Shown here in pieces: positions 31,771-42,085 of a DNA stretch of 64,000 nt (positions are counted from its first letter, which is position 1; each line of letters opens with the position of its first letter). The DNA lies in the NCBI GenBank assembly GCA_031763025.1, contig JASSKH010000002.1, positions 14,811,468 through 14,875,467 of the forward strand. The letters run 5' to 3'. Source of the stretch: Macrocystis pyrifera. Lineage: Eukaryota; Sar; Phaeophyceae; Laminariales; Laminariaceae. The notes below the pieces were generated by a model that saw only the letters and a program-made list of their open reading frames with translations, was not told where the DNA came from and did not search any database. The position numbers and the translations under genes were made by a program.

Positions 31771-31846
31771 ATTTCGTGGGCCAACCGTACTCATCAGCCT
31801 TCCAATCAAAAACCCACATTGCGTTGATGTAGTTATCCATTGGTTG

Positions 31847-33811
31847 CTACACCGGCTCAAACGTCCCCGCATCCAGCAATCCGTAGAACTCCCGCGCCGT
31901 CGAATCCTCCCAAAGATGAGCGTGCTCCGACCGCATGGCCTCCTTGTGGCTCCGAGGGACCTTGAGGTCAGAGGCGTAGCAGTGAGGCAAGTCCGGAGGC
32001 TTGTAGGGTGGTCGCTGATCGCCCAGCGTGGTGTCGATGTCCTCCCGATTGGCAAGAATCGCCACAAACGCACTTGGTATCCCCCCTCGCCCCCCCTCTT
32101 GTGGTGTCTCCTCCCGCCCTCCTTCCGGTGGTGTTTCCTCGCGGCTCCAAGAGAAAATGGGCGGCCGCGCGCAACCCCCAACACCCGGCGGCTCCTTGCG
32201 GCGACCTACGCCGACGTCCTCACGCGTAGAGATCAACGATATCAGCGTCGGCTTATCCATCATCCTCAGGAGCCCGGCGTTATGGCGAAGGGCTTGATTG
32301 CTGTCCACTGGCAACGAAGGAGACTCCGGCGTGTCGATGAACTGGACTGTCCTCGAACGGGTACGGCCGGAAATGCGCTGCGGCTCCGGCAGAGCGGCGG
32401 CGACAGGCAGGGGCGGTAGCGGCTGGGACGGCGGTGCTGGCGACTGGATCGGCGGTGGCGGCGGCGGCTGGAACGGCGGTGCTGGCGACTGGATCGGCGG
32501 TGGCGGCGGCGGCTGGAACGGTGGTGGTACGTAGCTGATGTTGAACACCGGCATTGCCGGCGCGGTGTCGTACACTGATCCCCCCGCGATCGCCGGCGCC
32601 GGCAAGGGCACCACGGGCCCACGGGGTGCAGTCCACACCACGTCGCTGGTGTAGCAGACGCCGCCCGTTGAAGCCTTGATCACCTTCACGGCGGACGCGG
32701 GGTGGTTGTAGCCGTTGTTCAAAAAGAAACACGGCACCGATTGGACGTCGGATTTAGTGCTGCGGTCCACCCGCATCATGCCTTCCTGGAAGAACGGCAC
32801 CACCTGTAGATCCGGCAAACGCGAGAAGAACACCTCGTGCGGCGACCGCCATCCGGTGTTGGCCTTGGTGGCGGAGCGGTTGAAACAGTCGGCAGCCCAA
32901 AGGACGGCCTCCAACCACAGGCGGTTGCCGTCGACGCCGATATTGGGGATCCGGGCGAGGTCGACGCCTGGGAACAGCCGCGAAATCTCGCGACGAGCCG
33001 CATGGCCACCCTTCATCGCTCGCCAGATTGCGCTCTCGACAACTGCGTTCTGTTGCGGCTTACCCGGGGCCGTACACTCACGGCGGATCCCAGCAGCGTC
33101 GCAGAATTCAACGAAGGTGCGACCAGTAAACTCCCCACCGTTGTCCGTCCGGAAGCATAGCGGTAGCCCCATGGCGTTCATGTCCGCGATGAATTTCTTC
33201 ACGTACATGGTGGTCTCCGACTTCCTCCTCATGCCGTACGGCCGCATCCACCTCGAGGCGCTGTCGACGAACATGATCAGATAAACTGACCCGCCCATGG
33301 ACGCCTCGTAGGGGCCAGCCAGATCGATGTGCACGGTCTCCATAGGCCTCTCCGCGCGCGATGTCGTCCTCCGCGGCACCCCAGCGCGCACGCCCTTCGC
33401 CTCCAAACATCCACCACACGGCTGCATAACTCCCGTAAGGGTGATACCATGCTGCCGAGCGGTTTCCCTCAACAAACGTTCGTTTACGTGGCCGGAGGAG
33501 ACGTGAAAGTGGTTAACATCAAGAAACTTGGATGGTTTCCCAACTGTGAATGGACGCCTACCCGGAGCGAGTACAGCTGCAGCAGTCATGCCTACGTTCT
33601 CAACCTTAAGGTCGTTCCAGTCCGTCTCTTCAAGTGCTTGAGCTGCCGCACCACCAAGGGGGGTAGGGAAAAAATCCGTGTACACAGTATCATCCTTGCC
33701 ATCCATTAGCCTAACATCCGTGAACACGCTCATGTCAATCTCCTGCACTCCGGGGGCAGCAATAAGTGGTTGAATTTCCACTCCATGCTCTACTCCGGGG
33801 TGCGACACCAA
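31847..33811 (-). CDS. Copia integrase and linker, ending at a premature UAG in RT
   Basis: Residues 101-140 form the H-x4-H...C-x2-C zinc site (H103, H108, C132, C135). The catalytic core has D163 (HIDLAGPYEA), D223 (RTDNGGEF) and E259 (NAVVES), spaced D-x59-D-x35-E. A Pro-rich linker with repeated QSPAPP and QPPPPPP blocks spans about 400-480. The last 35 codons (HKEAMRSEHAHLWEDSTAREFYGLLDAGTFEPV region) are the RT N-terminus. A UAG at 31849-31847 stops it; the frame then remains RT-like for about 27 codons to a UAA, and the rest of RT is in another frame. The protease-integrase junction lies upstream in a different frame. Confidence 0.87.
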   Translation of the reverse strand: MVSHPGVEHGVEIQPLIAAPGVQEIDMSVFTDVRLMDGKDDTVYTDFFPTPLGGAAAQALEETDWNDLKVENVGMTAAAVLAPGRRPFTVGKPSKFLDVNHFHVSSGHVNERLLRETARQHGITLTGVMQPCGGCLEAKGVRAGVPRRTTSRAERPMETVHIDLAGPYEASMGGSVYLIMFVDSASRWMRPYGMRRKSETTMYVKKFIADMNAMGLPLCFRTDNGGEFTGRTFVEFCDAAGIRRECTAPGKPQQNAVVESAIWRAMKGGHAARREISRLFPGVDLARIPNIGVDGNRLWLEAVLWAADCFNRSATKANTGWRSPHEVFFSRLPDLQVVPFFQEGMMRVDRSTKSDVQSVPCFFLNNGYNHPASAVKVIKASTGGVCYTSDVVWTAPRGPVVPLPAPAIAGGSVYDTAPAMPVFNISYVPPPFQPPPPPPIQSPAPPFQPPPPPPIQSPAPPSQPLPPLPVAAALPEPQRISGRTRSRTVQFIDTPESPSLPVDSNQALRHNAGLLRMMDKPTLISLISTREDVGVGRRKEPPGVGGCARPPIFSWSREETPPEGGREETPQEGGRGGIPSAFVAILANREDIDTTLGDQRPPYKPPDLPHCYASDLKVPRSHKEAMRSEHAHLWEDSTAREFYGLLDAGTFEPV

Positions 33812-33965
33812 CGGTTGTGCACCTGGTTCACCTGGAACCGGGGGAGGGGGAAAGAAGCCGGAGGCACTACACCGCTAACGGTGGGCGGGAAACTTGGACT
33901 CGAACCGTGAGGTACTACGCCGTTACAGGCGGGCGGGAAACCATTATCCGCAAGCACTACCCCTG

Positions 33966-34796
33966 CTACACTGTGGTGGGAAAGGGGGGGTGGGAATCAA
34001 ACACCTGGGGCCCTGCCCCACCTACGTCAAACGGGGGAGGGGTTGACAGGGGGGGAGCAAGGGGAACACCAGACAAGGCAGGCACAGCAGTAAGTCCTGC
34101 AGTGGGGGTTGGGGCCATTCTGGTTGCATACAGTGATGATCCGATCTCGTCACGGGGGAAGGTCAGGCGGTTCTCAAACAAGTGCACACCATCGCGGTCC
34201 ATAGTAATGCTTTGCCGCGCTTGTGCCTGGTGAAGAGAAAATAGATTGAACCCAATACCCTCCGTCACGTACACTCCCGTCAACTTTACATTGAAGTCAG
34301 TTTTCGAATGCATTTTCAAGTTGAGACTGCCTACTCCTGTCACCCTCATCCCCTTACCGTCACCAATCAAAACTCTTTCCTTACCAGGGGGGATCTCTAC
34401 CCAGTCATAGACGTTACGAGCATCACTGGTAACGTGGTTTGTGGATCCGTTATCGGAAACCCAATGCTCACTACCTGGTGGTCGCCTGATACACTCCCCA
34501 ACAGTCTCACTATCCTCCTGGCATGAAAGTGCCACACCACTCTGTCCTACTCTATCAATACTCAAATCCGACTCGCCTTGTGGCACTGAACGTGCCATCA
34601 GTAGATGCAGAGCGCTCCGGGGAGATGTAGATACTCCGGGAGAAGGCGCAGAGGAAGAGGGCGGAACATGGCTGGGGTGATGCTGAAGGTGCTGGGGCGG
34701 CGGCGGTTGCTGATACCCCGGCGCCGGCGGTGGCTGGTACTGCTGCGCAGGCGACGGTTGGTACTGCTGCACAGGCGGCGGCGGGTACTGGTGCAC
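33966..34796 (-). CDS. Copia protease segment, frameshifted from Gag
   Basis: Residues 1-60 are a Gln/Tyr/Pro-rich low-complexity tail of Gag (QQYQPPP repeats). The protease motif is WVSDNGSTNHVTSD (Asp at about 34454). Copia proteases usually have D-S-G or D-T-G, so Asn in the second position is unusual. VLIGDGKGMRVTGVG and a FNLFSLHQA segment follow as in copia proteases. The frame differs from Gag (35071) and from integrase (33811). Indels in the CAG/CCG-rich QQYQPPP tract probably caused the first shift. Confidence 0.75.
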   Translation of the reverse strand: MHQYPPPPVQQYQPSPAQQYQPPPAPGYQQPPPPQHLQHHPSHVPPSSSAPSPGVSTSPRSALHLLMARSVPQGESDLSIDRVGQSGVALSCQEDSETVGECIRRPPGSEHWVSDNGSTNHVTSDARNVYDWVEIPPGKERVLIGDGKGMRVTGVGSLNLKMHSKTDFNVKLTGVYVTEGIGFNLFSLHQAQARQSITMDRDGVHLFENRLTFPRDEIGSSLYATRMAPTPTAGLTAVPALSGVPLAPPLSTPPPFDVGGAGPQVFDSHPPFPTTV

Positions 34797-35070
34797 AGGT
34801 GTCGGCTGGTACTGCTGTGAGGTGGCGGCGGGTACTGGTGCACAGGTGGCGGCTGGTACTGCTGTGGAGGTGGCGGCTGGTACTGCTGTGGAGGTGGCGG
34901 CTGGTACTGCTGCAGAGGCGGCGGCTGGTACTCCAGCGGTTGCTCCTCCTCGTAGTAGAAGTATTCTCCGTAGTCGCCGTCGTAGTAGCTGCCGCTCTCG
35001 GCGGCAGCGGCAGCGTCAGGACCATGAGCACTCGAATCGTCACCATAGGCGGCGACGGCGACGGGGGCGG

Positions 35071-35519
35071 CTACGGGGGGGCGGCGGCGGCGACGGTGGC
35101 GGGGGTGGTGCCGGCAATATTTGCTTGACCGTACGAGTGCGGCCACGGCTGCGGTCGACCAGGTGTCGCATACGGGGGGCGGGGGGCTCCACCTAGGGTG
35201 GGACCCCCTGGGCGAGGTGGCGCGGTTCCGTAGCCACCGGAGGGGGGAGGGCAACCTCTCCCCCTACCCCCACCTGCTTGCGCACGACCACCCCCATACC
35301 TTCCTCTGCCTCCCCTGCCCCAGGTCCTCTGCCTCGATGGCCCCACTGCTGTGATGCCCCGCTCCAGCCACCACCACCACCCCGACCGCTGGGGTGAGGC
35401 TGCTGCTGTTGCTGCTGCTGCTGCTGGTACGGCTGCTGCTGGTACGGCTGCTGCTGCTGCTGTTGCTGCTGCTGGTGCTGGTGTGTTGATGCTGCTGCTG
35501 CTGTTGCTGGTGTTGGTAC

Positions 35520-35550
<31 letters not shown>

Positions 35551-36609
35551 TCCACCCCTGGCATCGCTCCTCCGGGTTCTTCCGCGTCCGCCTCGGTCAC
35601 CTCTCCCGCCATGGCGAGCACCCCCCCCATCGCCCCGACCTCCGTCGGCAGCAACGAGGGCGTTCCCCGTCCCGTCCCTCTGCTCCTCCTCCCTCGACAT
35701 CTCCATCTCCCCATACGCGCTGAGCACCACATCTTCAAGGGCTTGGTACGTCAACTCTGCATTGGCGAGCAAAATGCTCTTTTGGACTCCAAAAGCAGGG
35801 GAAAGATTGCGTGCAAAATGTTGGTTAGCGTCGATATCGGGGAAAACCATTCCATGGTTACTCAGTCTGGTCCTAAGCACACAACCCCTCGAAAAAAACT
35901 CGTTGGGGCTTTCCCCGTCCTTCATCCTGAGGCTGTACCATGCTTGCGTAAGTCTGGCCTTCTCTGCTGCAGCCTGAGGTGCGTAATGCTTCTTAAAAGC
36001 AGACCACCCCTCACTAGGGCTACCTGTTGCCGTGACCAGTTCTGCAAGCGCCCTGTGTGATATGCAATTTACCAGTATACTCCAAGCCGTGGACGCCTGA
36101 TCCACCTTCTCCTTACCAAACTCTGCTATCAATGCCGCTTGGCTCGACTCCTTCAGTCCTACCTTGATTGGTATCTTACTCTCCACTGCCTCCTGGCAAC
36201 CCCTCTCCCAAAAATACGAATTCATCTTCGTTACAAAAACCATCACCCTCTGCTGGATGTCCTCTCCCGGCTTAAAGCAACCATCGAAAACCGGGGGCCT
36301 AGTACCGCTATGACTAGTAAAAACACGTAACGCGCCTGCCTGTAAGGTAGACGCTGCCTGTTGCTGTTGCTGGAGTACCTCTTGGGCTGCTTTCCTCGCC
36401 ATCTCTAGCACGGGGTCGGCGGTGGACGAGTGTTCGCTGCTCCTGGATTCCTTCTCCTGGGCTTCTTGCGTGTTCTCTGTCTTCCTCGCTTCCTCTCGTG
36501 CAGTCGTGGCGATTGCGTCCTCCTTTGCTTCCAGCCGCTGGGCCACATATTCTTGTATAGCTTCCTGCTGTTCCTCGATGGTAAGCATGGCGAATGATGA
36601 CAAATCCAT
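35071..36609 (-). CDS. gag: Copia Gag (512 codons)
   Basis: The ATG at 36609 is about 50 bases inside the 5' LTR, as expected for a compact copia leader. Residues 1-90 are an acidic/Gln-rich coiled-coil-like stretch. About 105-310 is a helical block with WSILVNCISHRALAELV and WSAFKKHYAPQAAAEKARL, consistent with the UBN2/retrotransposon gag family. From about 330 it is Gly/Arg-rich with a poly-Gln run and long Ala-rich and RGG-like blocks that may bind RNA. No CCHC zinc knuckle is visible in any frame, unusual for copia Gag. The CAG repeat on the + strand at 35400-35560 encodes the Gln run. Confidence 0.8.
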
Positions 36610-36659
36610 GGTGCTGCACCCTGTGCCCGAGCGACCGTGACTATATGTCAGATGCTAGC

Positions 36660-36945
36660 GTAAGGGATCAACTCGTGCACCGGGTACGCTTGGGTGATGC
36701 GTGGGTGGGGCTTGCCATGAGGCGGTGGGTAGAAGAAGTAGAAAGGTATCAATTATTTTAGTGAGGTGAGAGGGGACTCTCGCCCAACTCCCCCGGGACC
36801 CTAAAAAGGCATCCAAATATAATATTGTGCAACCCCTCGGGGAAACACTAATCACGCCGCAATCTCCGTAGATATATTACCGTTACAAGAATCACACAAT
36901 TCAGTACAATCAGATAATCAGACTTTGGTACGAGCAAATCCCACA
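36660..36945 (-). repeat. 5' LTR of the copia element
   Basis: 286 bp, apparently identical to 29883-30168. It is followed on + by TTTAT (36946-36950). The primer-binding site just inside (GCTAGCATCTGACATATAG on minus) does not start with TGG and was not assigned to a tRNA. Confidence 0.88.
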
Positions 36946-37029
36946 TTTATGAATGTAATGTGAAACGTAAGATCGGGTGACGCAAGAGTAAGAATGACAT
37001 TCGTCTAATAAGAAGAATAACATCTTTCA

Positions 37030-37529
37030 TCAGTGTGGGGAGAGAGTGGAGTAGTGCTTGGCATGTGGATGATGTACAACATACAGGCTGTTGTTTAAAG
37101 GAAGATTTGGGACAGGAGAGAAAGCAGCAGTGCCGGCAACGACAACGGTTATGGAAATGTTGTATAGTTGCTGGGCGGCCGCGATTTCGATGTAGCCAGC
37201 ATAGAAGTTTGGATGACACATGATATGTAAATAGTCTTCCAGGATGCTGTAGTATCGAGGCGGGAGGCCCAGAATGTGGATCTGTTCGCTGTTGAACCCG
37301 TTGGGTATGTGTAGGAAGAAATAATCGTGATTTTGGGAAATGTGGGAAACAATTTGTTTCCTTTCGTTCGTCCTGGATGGCGACAATCTGCTTGGCGTAC
37401 TGCTTCGGAATTCCGCGAAGCCCTGGAGCAGGCGAAATGGAAGGGAGTCTTTTTGCGCTTGATGATGATGTCTCCGTCTTTGATGGTGGAGTCCGTCAGG
37501 CGGCAGTTGTAGCACCTGCCACGGACCTG
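37030..37529 (-). pseudogene. Exon 2 of a zinc-finger-like/OTU-like gene, unit 1 (broken)
   Basis: Begins near an acceptor-like CTTCAACCAG. One frame has CYNCRLTDSTIKDGD ... FHFACSRA, a C-x2-C...H-x2-C arrangement like a PARP-type or treble-clef zinc finger. Downstream, in a different frame, a region with DYFFLHIPNGFN, then FYAGYIEIAAAQQLYNISI, then KHYSTLSPH resembles the C-terminal half of OTU-type cysteine proteases (the W/Y-G-x-x-E-I and HY motifs). The usual D-G-x-C-L catalytic block is not visible. At least two frameshifts separate the parts. The OTU assignment is inference. Confidence 0.4.
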
Positions 37530-37581
37530 GTTGAAGTAAACATATAGGGTGCGCGGGGCGGGAGTGGCGTGCAGGGAATGG

Positions 37582-37582
<1 letters not shown>

Positions 37583-37613
<31 letters not shown>
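37583..37613. repeat. Poly-G run of 31 bases
   Basis: Uninterrupted G tract (C tract on minus), in the pyrimidine-tract position before the exon 2 acceptor. The equivalent tract in unit 2 is 40925-40952. Potential G-quadruplex and a likely source of sequencing error. Confidence 0.9.
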
Positions 37614-37616
<3 letters not shown>

Positions 37617-39423
37617 AGTTCATTATTTGTACTACTCTACAGCGGCACAACAGCAGAACGTAATCGCTTTCTATACGACGGCAGCAGCAGCAGCAGCAGA
37701 AGCAGCAAGTACGTAATCTCATTGACGATACAGAAATATGTGCACACACAAGTGTAGTACAGTACACACACAAATCACGTCCAGCATGATGTACGGCAAC
37801 AACGCAGCAGCACCGCAAAAAAAAATCATTGACGATACAGAAATATGTACACACGCACAAGTTTAAGTGTAATAGACACACAAATCATGTCCAGCATGAT
37901 GTACGGCAACAACGCAGCAGCGCCACAAAACGACCAGGAAACACAATTATCCGAGTACATACAAACATTCAGTGAATATTGCGGCAGCAGCACCAGCAGC
38001 AGCAGCAGCAGCAGCAGAAGCAGCAACGGATCGCCACAGCGTTGGCAGCAGCAGCATAGCAACGATATGAAAAGAAGGGAGAAAAAAAGTATGTACCCCG
38101 AGGCCGTCCGAAAAGTATTTTTGGTACCTCACTATAGACCCACCTCCGCATACTGTACGGCAACAACGCAGCAGCAGCATAGCAACAATACGAAATACGA
38201 GAAAAAGTAGTACGTACGCAAAATGCAGGAGCAAAACGACCAAAATATTTTTTTTACGTATCAAAAAAAAAAAAACCATTTGGGTACAAAAATGGCCATT
38301 AAAAACAATAATCCGCGTTGGCAGCACCAGCATAGCAACGATATGAAAATAAGGAGGAAAAAAAGTATGTACCCTGGTATGCCGCAATCGCAAAACCTAC
38401 GGAATTTCATTGACGATACCGAAATATGTACACACACAAGTGCAGCATGACGTACGGCAACAACGCAGCAGCACCACAGCAGCAGCATAGCAACGATATA
38501 TATGAAAATAACCAAGCCAAAAACGAGAAATTGCAGTACGTACGCAAAATGCAGGAGCAAAACGACAAAAATATTTTTTCACGTATCAAAGGAACCATTT
38601 GGGTACAAAAACGACCAAGAAAAACAGTAATACGAGTACATACGAACATTCAGTGGATATTGCGGCAGCATTAGCAGCAGCAGCAGCAGAAGCAGCTACA
38701 GCATTAGCAGCAGCAGAAGCTGCAACGAATCGCCGCAGCGTTGGCAGCAGCAGCAGCAGCAGCAGCATAGCAACGATATGAAAATAAGGAAGAAAAAAAA
38801 CATGTATCCTGGTATGCCGCCATCGCAAAACCTACGGAATTGACGATCCGAAAATATGTACGATTCCAGCATGATGCACGGCAACAACGCAGCAGCACTA
38901 CATACAGCAGCAGCATGTGCACAGGAGCAGCAGGTGCACAGCACGGCAACAACGCAGCAGCACTACAGAAGCAGCGAGTGCACAGGAGAAGCAGGTGCAC
39001 AGCAGCAGCAGCACTCATGGCGTTGCGTTGACAGCAGCAGCAGCAGCAGCGGCAGCCGAAAACGAGCAAAATGAGTACGTGGGGTCACCAAAACATGTAC
39101 ACACAGAAATCGTGTGCATGCACCGAAAATGCACCACAGTAGTAGTAGCAGCAGCACTCAGGTCGTTCGGTGCAGCGGTGACGGCGACAGCTGAATCCTC
39201 CGTTTCTTCGTTCACGTCCCGCAAACAGTTGTGCATGTGCGCGTTCGCGTGCACTTTGTGTAAGAGGAGCCGACGCAACGCACGAAGGGGGAAGAACGAG
39301 CATGGATGAGTAAAAAAAAAAACTAAACGCTTTGACGTAGGTTTGTATGCATAAAGGCAATTGAAAACCCCAAAAAAACGTACTGGCAACATACAGCATG
39401 CACAATAGACATAAGACACTCAC
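37614..39423 (-). repeat. CAG-rich intron-like block, unit 1
   Basis: Imperfect repeats of roughly 200-240 bp, each with a CAG-repeat stretch, GCATAGCAACGATATGAAAA, ACGACCAAAATATTTTTT-like and ATTGACGATACAGAAATATG segments. It lies between a GTGAGT donor-like site (minus, 39423) and the acceptor-like site at about 37530, so it behaves as the intron of the flanking exons. No protein signal; the many Ser/Ala/Cys-rich frames are CAG translations. Confidence 0.6.
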
Positions 39424-39780
39424 CACTGTCAGCAATCTCGAGAGAGTACGAGACAGTCCCTTCCTTGATCGGGCGAGCACAGAACTCGCAGTCGGTTGCC
39501 CTGTCAAGATGATCCCGCCACCACGCACGTGAGATCCTTGGAGGTGGCAAAGGCCACATTTTTGCCACCAGGCGCGGAGTTCTTGACCAAGTAAGTGCTG
39601 GTCCGTGCACTGGTTGCAAACAACAGCCGGCACCAGGTCGGTCTTTGTCGTTGCCGCTCTCTTGCCAGAGGGCGAGGACCACGCGCCTCTCGACGAAGGG
39701 GAGGTGAGCTTAGGGGGCGTGGAGAAGGGAGAGGCGGGGGTTGCAGCACCAGCAGGTTCGCCACCGACAGCAGCAGCTTG
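39424..39780 (-). pseudogene. Exon 1 of the zinc-finger-like gene, unit 1 (frameshifted)
   Basis: A Pro/Ala/Ser-rich start (ATPASPF..PPKLTSPSSRG) leads to VVCNQCTDQH, then, one frame away, TYLVKNSAPGGKNVAFAT and, in the frame that fits the donor, CEFCARPIKEGTVSYSL. Paired CxxC motifs suggest zinc binding. It ends at GACAGTG followed by GTGAGT, a consensus donor. Unit 2 has the same exon with fewer shifts. Confidence 0.4.
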
Positions 39781-40069
39781 GCCGCCGACAGCTGCACCTA
39801 TCCATGCCGTTCGTCGAAGGCGATACGCCTCTTTTAGGCGCCGTGCGAAGAGCTGTCTATTGTGGTTGGCAGTTTGCGGAAGAAGAAAGAAGAAAGGTTG
39901 TTTGGCTGTTCGGCTGTTTCAAAGAAGAAGGGCTGTTTGCAAAGAGCTGTCTACCAGTCGGTCTGTCTGCCAAGAGCTAGCAAGTGACAACGACCTCAAA
40001 AATCGTAATTATAGTTGTATTTACAAGGCTTTCCTTCGGAGTGGGTATTCCGTCGTTTCTTGCACAAAT

Positions 40070-40180
40070 ACATTTAGTTTGGTTGGCTTTGGGCTATGAC
40101 GCCAATTGCAGTTTTGGTTGGCGCCAATTGCAATTATATTGCAATTGGGGTAATAGCCCAAAGCCAACCAAACTAAATGT
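40070..40180. mobile_element. 111 bp hairpin element with 28 bp perfect inverted ends
   Basis: ACATTTAGTTTGGTTGGCTT... at 40070 is matched exactly in inverted form at 40153-40180. The inner part holds further AATTGCAATTATATTGCAATT palindrome. A third arm follows at 40181-40243. Unit 1 (29780-29835) has only a collapsed remnant. Probably a MITE or foldback element. Confidence 0.75.
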
Positions 40181-40281
40181 TATGACGCCAATTGCAGTTA
40201 TATCGCAATTGGGGCAATACCCAAAGCCAACCAAACTAAATGTATTTGTGTAAGAAACGGTGAAGGATGTAATAATCGCGT

Positions 40282-40865
40282 TTATTTGTGAATGTAATGT
40301 GAAACGTAAGATCGGGTGACGCAAGAGTAAGAATGTGGCATTCGTCTAATAATAAGGATAACATATTTCATCAGTGCGGGGAGAGAGTGGAGTAGTGCAT
40401 GGCATGTGGATGATATACAACATACAGGCTGTTGTTTCAAGGAAGGTTCGGGACAGAGGGGAAAGCAGCAGTGCCGGCAACGACAACGGTTATGGAAATG
40501 TTGTATAGTTGCTGGGCGGCCGCGATTTCGATTTAGCCAGCATAGGAGTTTGGATGAGACATGGTATGTAAATAGTCTTCCAGGCTGCTGTAGTAACGAG
40601 GCGGGAGGCCCAGAATGTGGATCTGTCCGCTGTTGAACCCGTTGGGTATGTGTAGGGAGAAATAGTCGTGATTTTGGGAAATGTGGGAACAATTTGTTGC
40701 CTCTCATTCGTCCTGGATGGAGACAATCTGCTTGGCGTCCTGCTTCGGAATTCCGCGAAGCCCTGGAGCAGGCGAAATGAAAGGGAGTCCTCTTGCGCTT
40801 GATGATGATGTCTCCGTCTTTGATGGTGGAGTCCGTCAGGCGGCAGTTGTAGCACTTGCCACCGA
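40282..40865 (-). pseudogene. Exon 2 of the zinc-finger-like/OTU-like gene, unit 2 (broken)
   Basis: The acceptor-like CTTCAACCAAG precedes exon sequence whose phase fits the exon 1 donor at 43459. It reads VGGKCYNCRLTDSTIKDGD and TPFHFACSRASRNSEA, a C-x2-C...H-x2-C zinc-finger-like pattern. The OTU-like stretch follows in another frame (SLHIPNGFNSGQIHILGLPP) and is cut by a stop (TAA at the AGYIEI position of unit 1) and a shift. Function unknown; a ubiquitin-directed protease role would be speculative. Confidence 0.4.
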
Positions 40866-40921
40866 CTTGGTTGAAGTAAACAGGGTGCGCGGGGCGGGGG
40901 TGGCGTGCAGGAAATGGCGGG

Positions 40922-40955
<34 letters not shown>

Positions 40956-42054
40956 AGTTCATTATTTGTACTGCTCTACAGCGGCACAACAGCAGTACGT
41001 AATCGCTTGCTATACGACGGCAGCAGCAGCAGCAGAAGCAGCAAGTACATGCGTAAAAAGCAGCAGGAAAACGGCCAAAACATTTTTTTAACGTACCAAA
41101 ACGACCATTTGGGTGCAAAAACGACCAAGAAAAACAGTAATCCGAATACATAAGAACAATCAGTGGATATTGAGCCAGCATTAGCAGTATCAGCAGCAGC
41201 AGCAGCAGCAGCCGCAACGGCTTTGAGCAGTGGTTGCGGCAGCATTAGAAACATTAGCAGCAGCAGAAGCAGCAATGGATCGCCGCAGCGTTGGCAGCAG
41301 TAGCGGCATAGCAAAGATATGATAAAGAAGAAACAAAGTATGTACCCTGGTATGCCGCGACCGCAAAAACTACGGAATTTCATTGGCGAAACAAAAATAT
41401 GTACACACAAATGACCAGCATGATGTACAACGCAGCAGCAGCACCACAGCAGCGTAGCAGCTATATGGAAAGAACGAAGCCCAAAACGAGAAAAAGCAGT
41501 ACGTACGCAAAATGCAGCAGCAAAATGACCAAAATATTTTTTCCAGGTACCCAAACGACTATTTAGGTACAAAAACGATCAAGAAAAACAATAATCCGAG
41601 TACATGCGAACATCCAGTGAATATTGCGGCAGCATTATTATTAGCATTAGCAGCAGCAGCAGCAGCAGCAGCAGCGGATCGCCGCAACGTTGGCTGCAGC
41701 AGCAGCAGCAGCATAGCAACGATATGAAAAGGAGGAAGAAAAAAAAACTACGTATCCTGGTCGGCCGCAATCGCAAAACGTACGGTAATTATTGACGATA
41801 CAGAAATATGTACACACACACGAGTGTAATACACACACGAATCACGTCCAGCATGATGTACGGCAACAACGCAGCAACACCACAAAAAAAATCGTTGACG
41901 ATACAGAAATATGTACACACGCACAAGTGCACACAAATCATGTCCAGCATGATGTGTACGGGAACAACGCAGCAGCGCCACAAAACGACAAAACGACCAA
42001 GAAACACAATTATCCGAGTACATACGAACATTCAGTGAATATTGCGGCACCACT

Positions 42055-42085
<31 letters not shown>

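Larger units (their letters stand above)
29883..36945 (-). mobile_element. Ty1/copia LTR retrotransposon, young insertion with broken pol
   Basis: A 7063 bp element with 286 bp LTRs at both ends, flanked by TTTAT (29878-29882 and 36946-36950). Minus-strand order is LTR, Gag, protease, integrase, RT, RNase H, LTR, diagnostic of Ty1/copia. A purine tract (GAGCAGGGGGAA) abuts the 3' LTR at 30169-30180. Gag, protease, integrase and RT lie in different frames, and a UAG plus a frameshift separates integrase from RT. The duplicated unit at 40261-40290 keeps the empty target. Confidence 0.93.
36951..40022 (-). repeat. Tandem unit 1 (remainder), segmental duplication
   Basis: GAATGTAATGTGAAACGTAAGATC to GACCTCAAAAATCGTAATTATAG corresponds to 40283-44063. 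It carries a broken two-exon gene on minus with a CAG-rich intron. Divergence is a few percent plus many indels in the CAG repeats. Confidence 0.8.

Noticed and set aside
31771..32184. N-terminal part of the minus-strand RT ORF
   Set aside because: It overlaps the integrase C-terminal region in the wrong frame; RT similarity starts only at about 31770.
32298..35196. Plus-strand Gly/Val-rich frames opposite the copia Pro-rich linkers
   Set aside because: They mirror CCG/CAG-type linker repeats on the coding strand and have no independent support.
37680..39070. Poly-Ser/Ala/Cys proteins from CAG tracts
   Set aside because: All six frames are open through CAG repeats; no conserved start or domain, and the block sits in an intron-like position.
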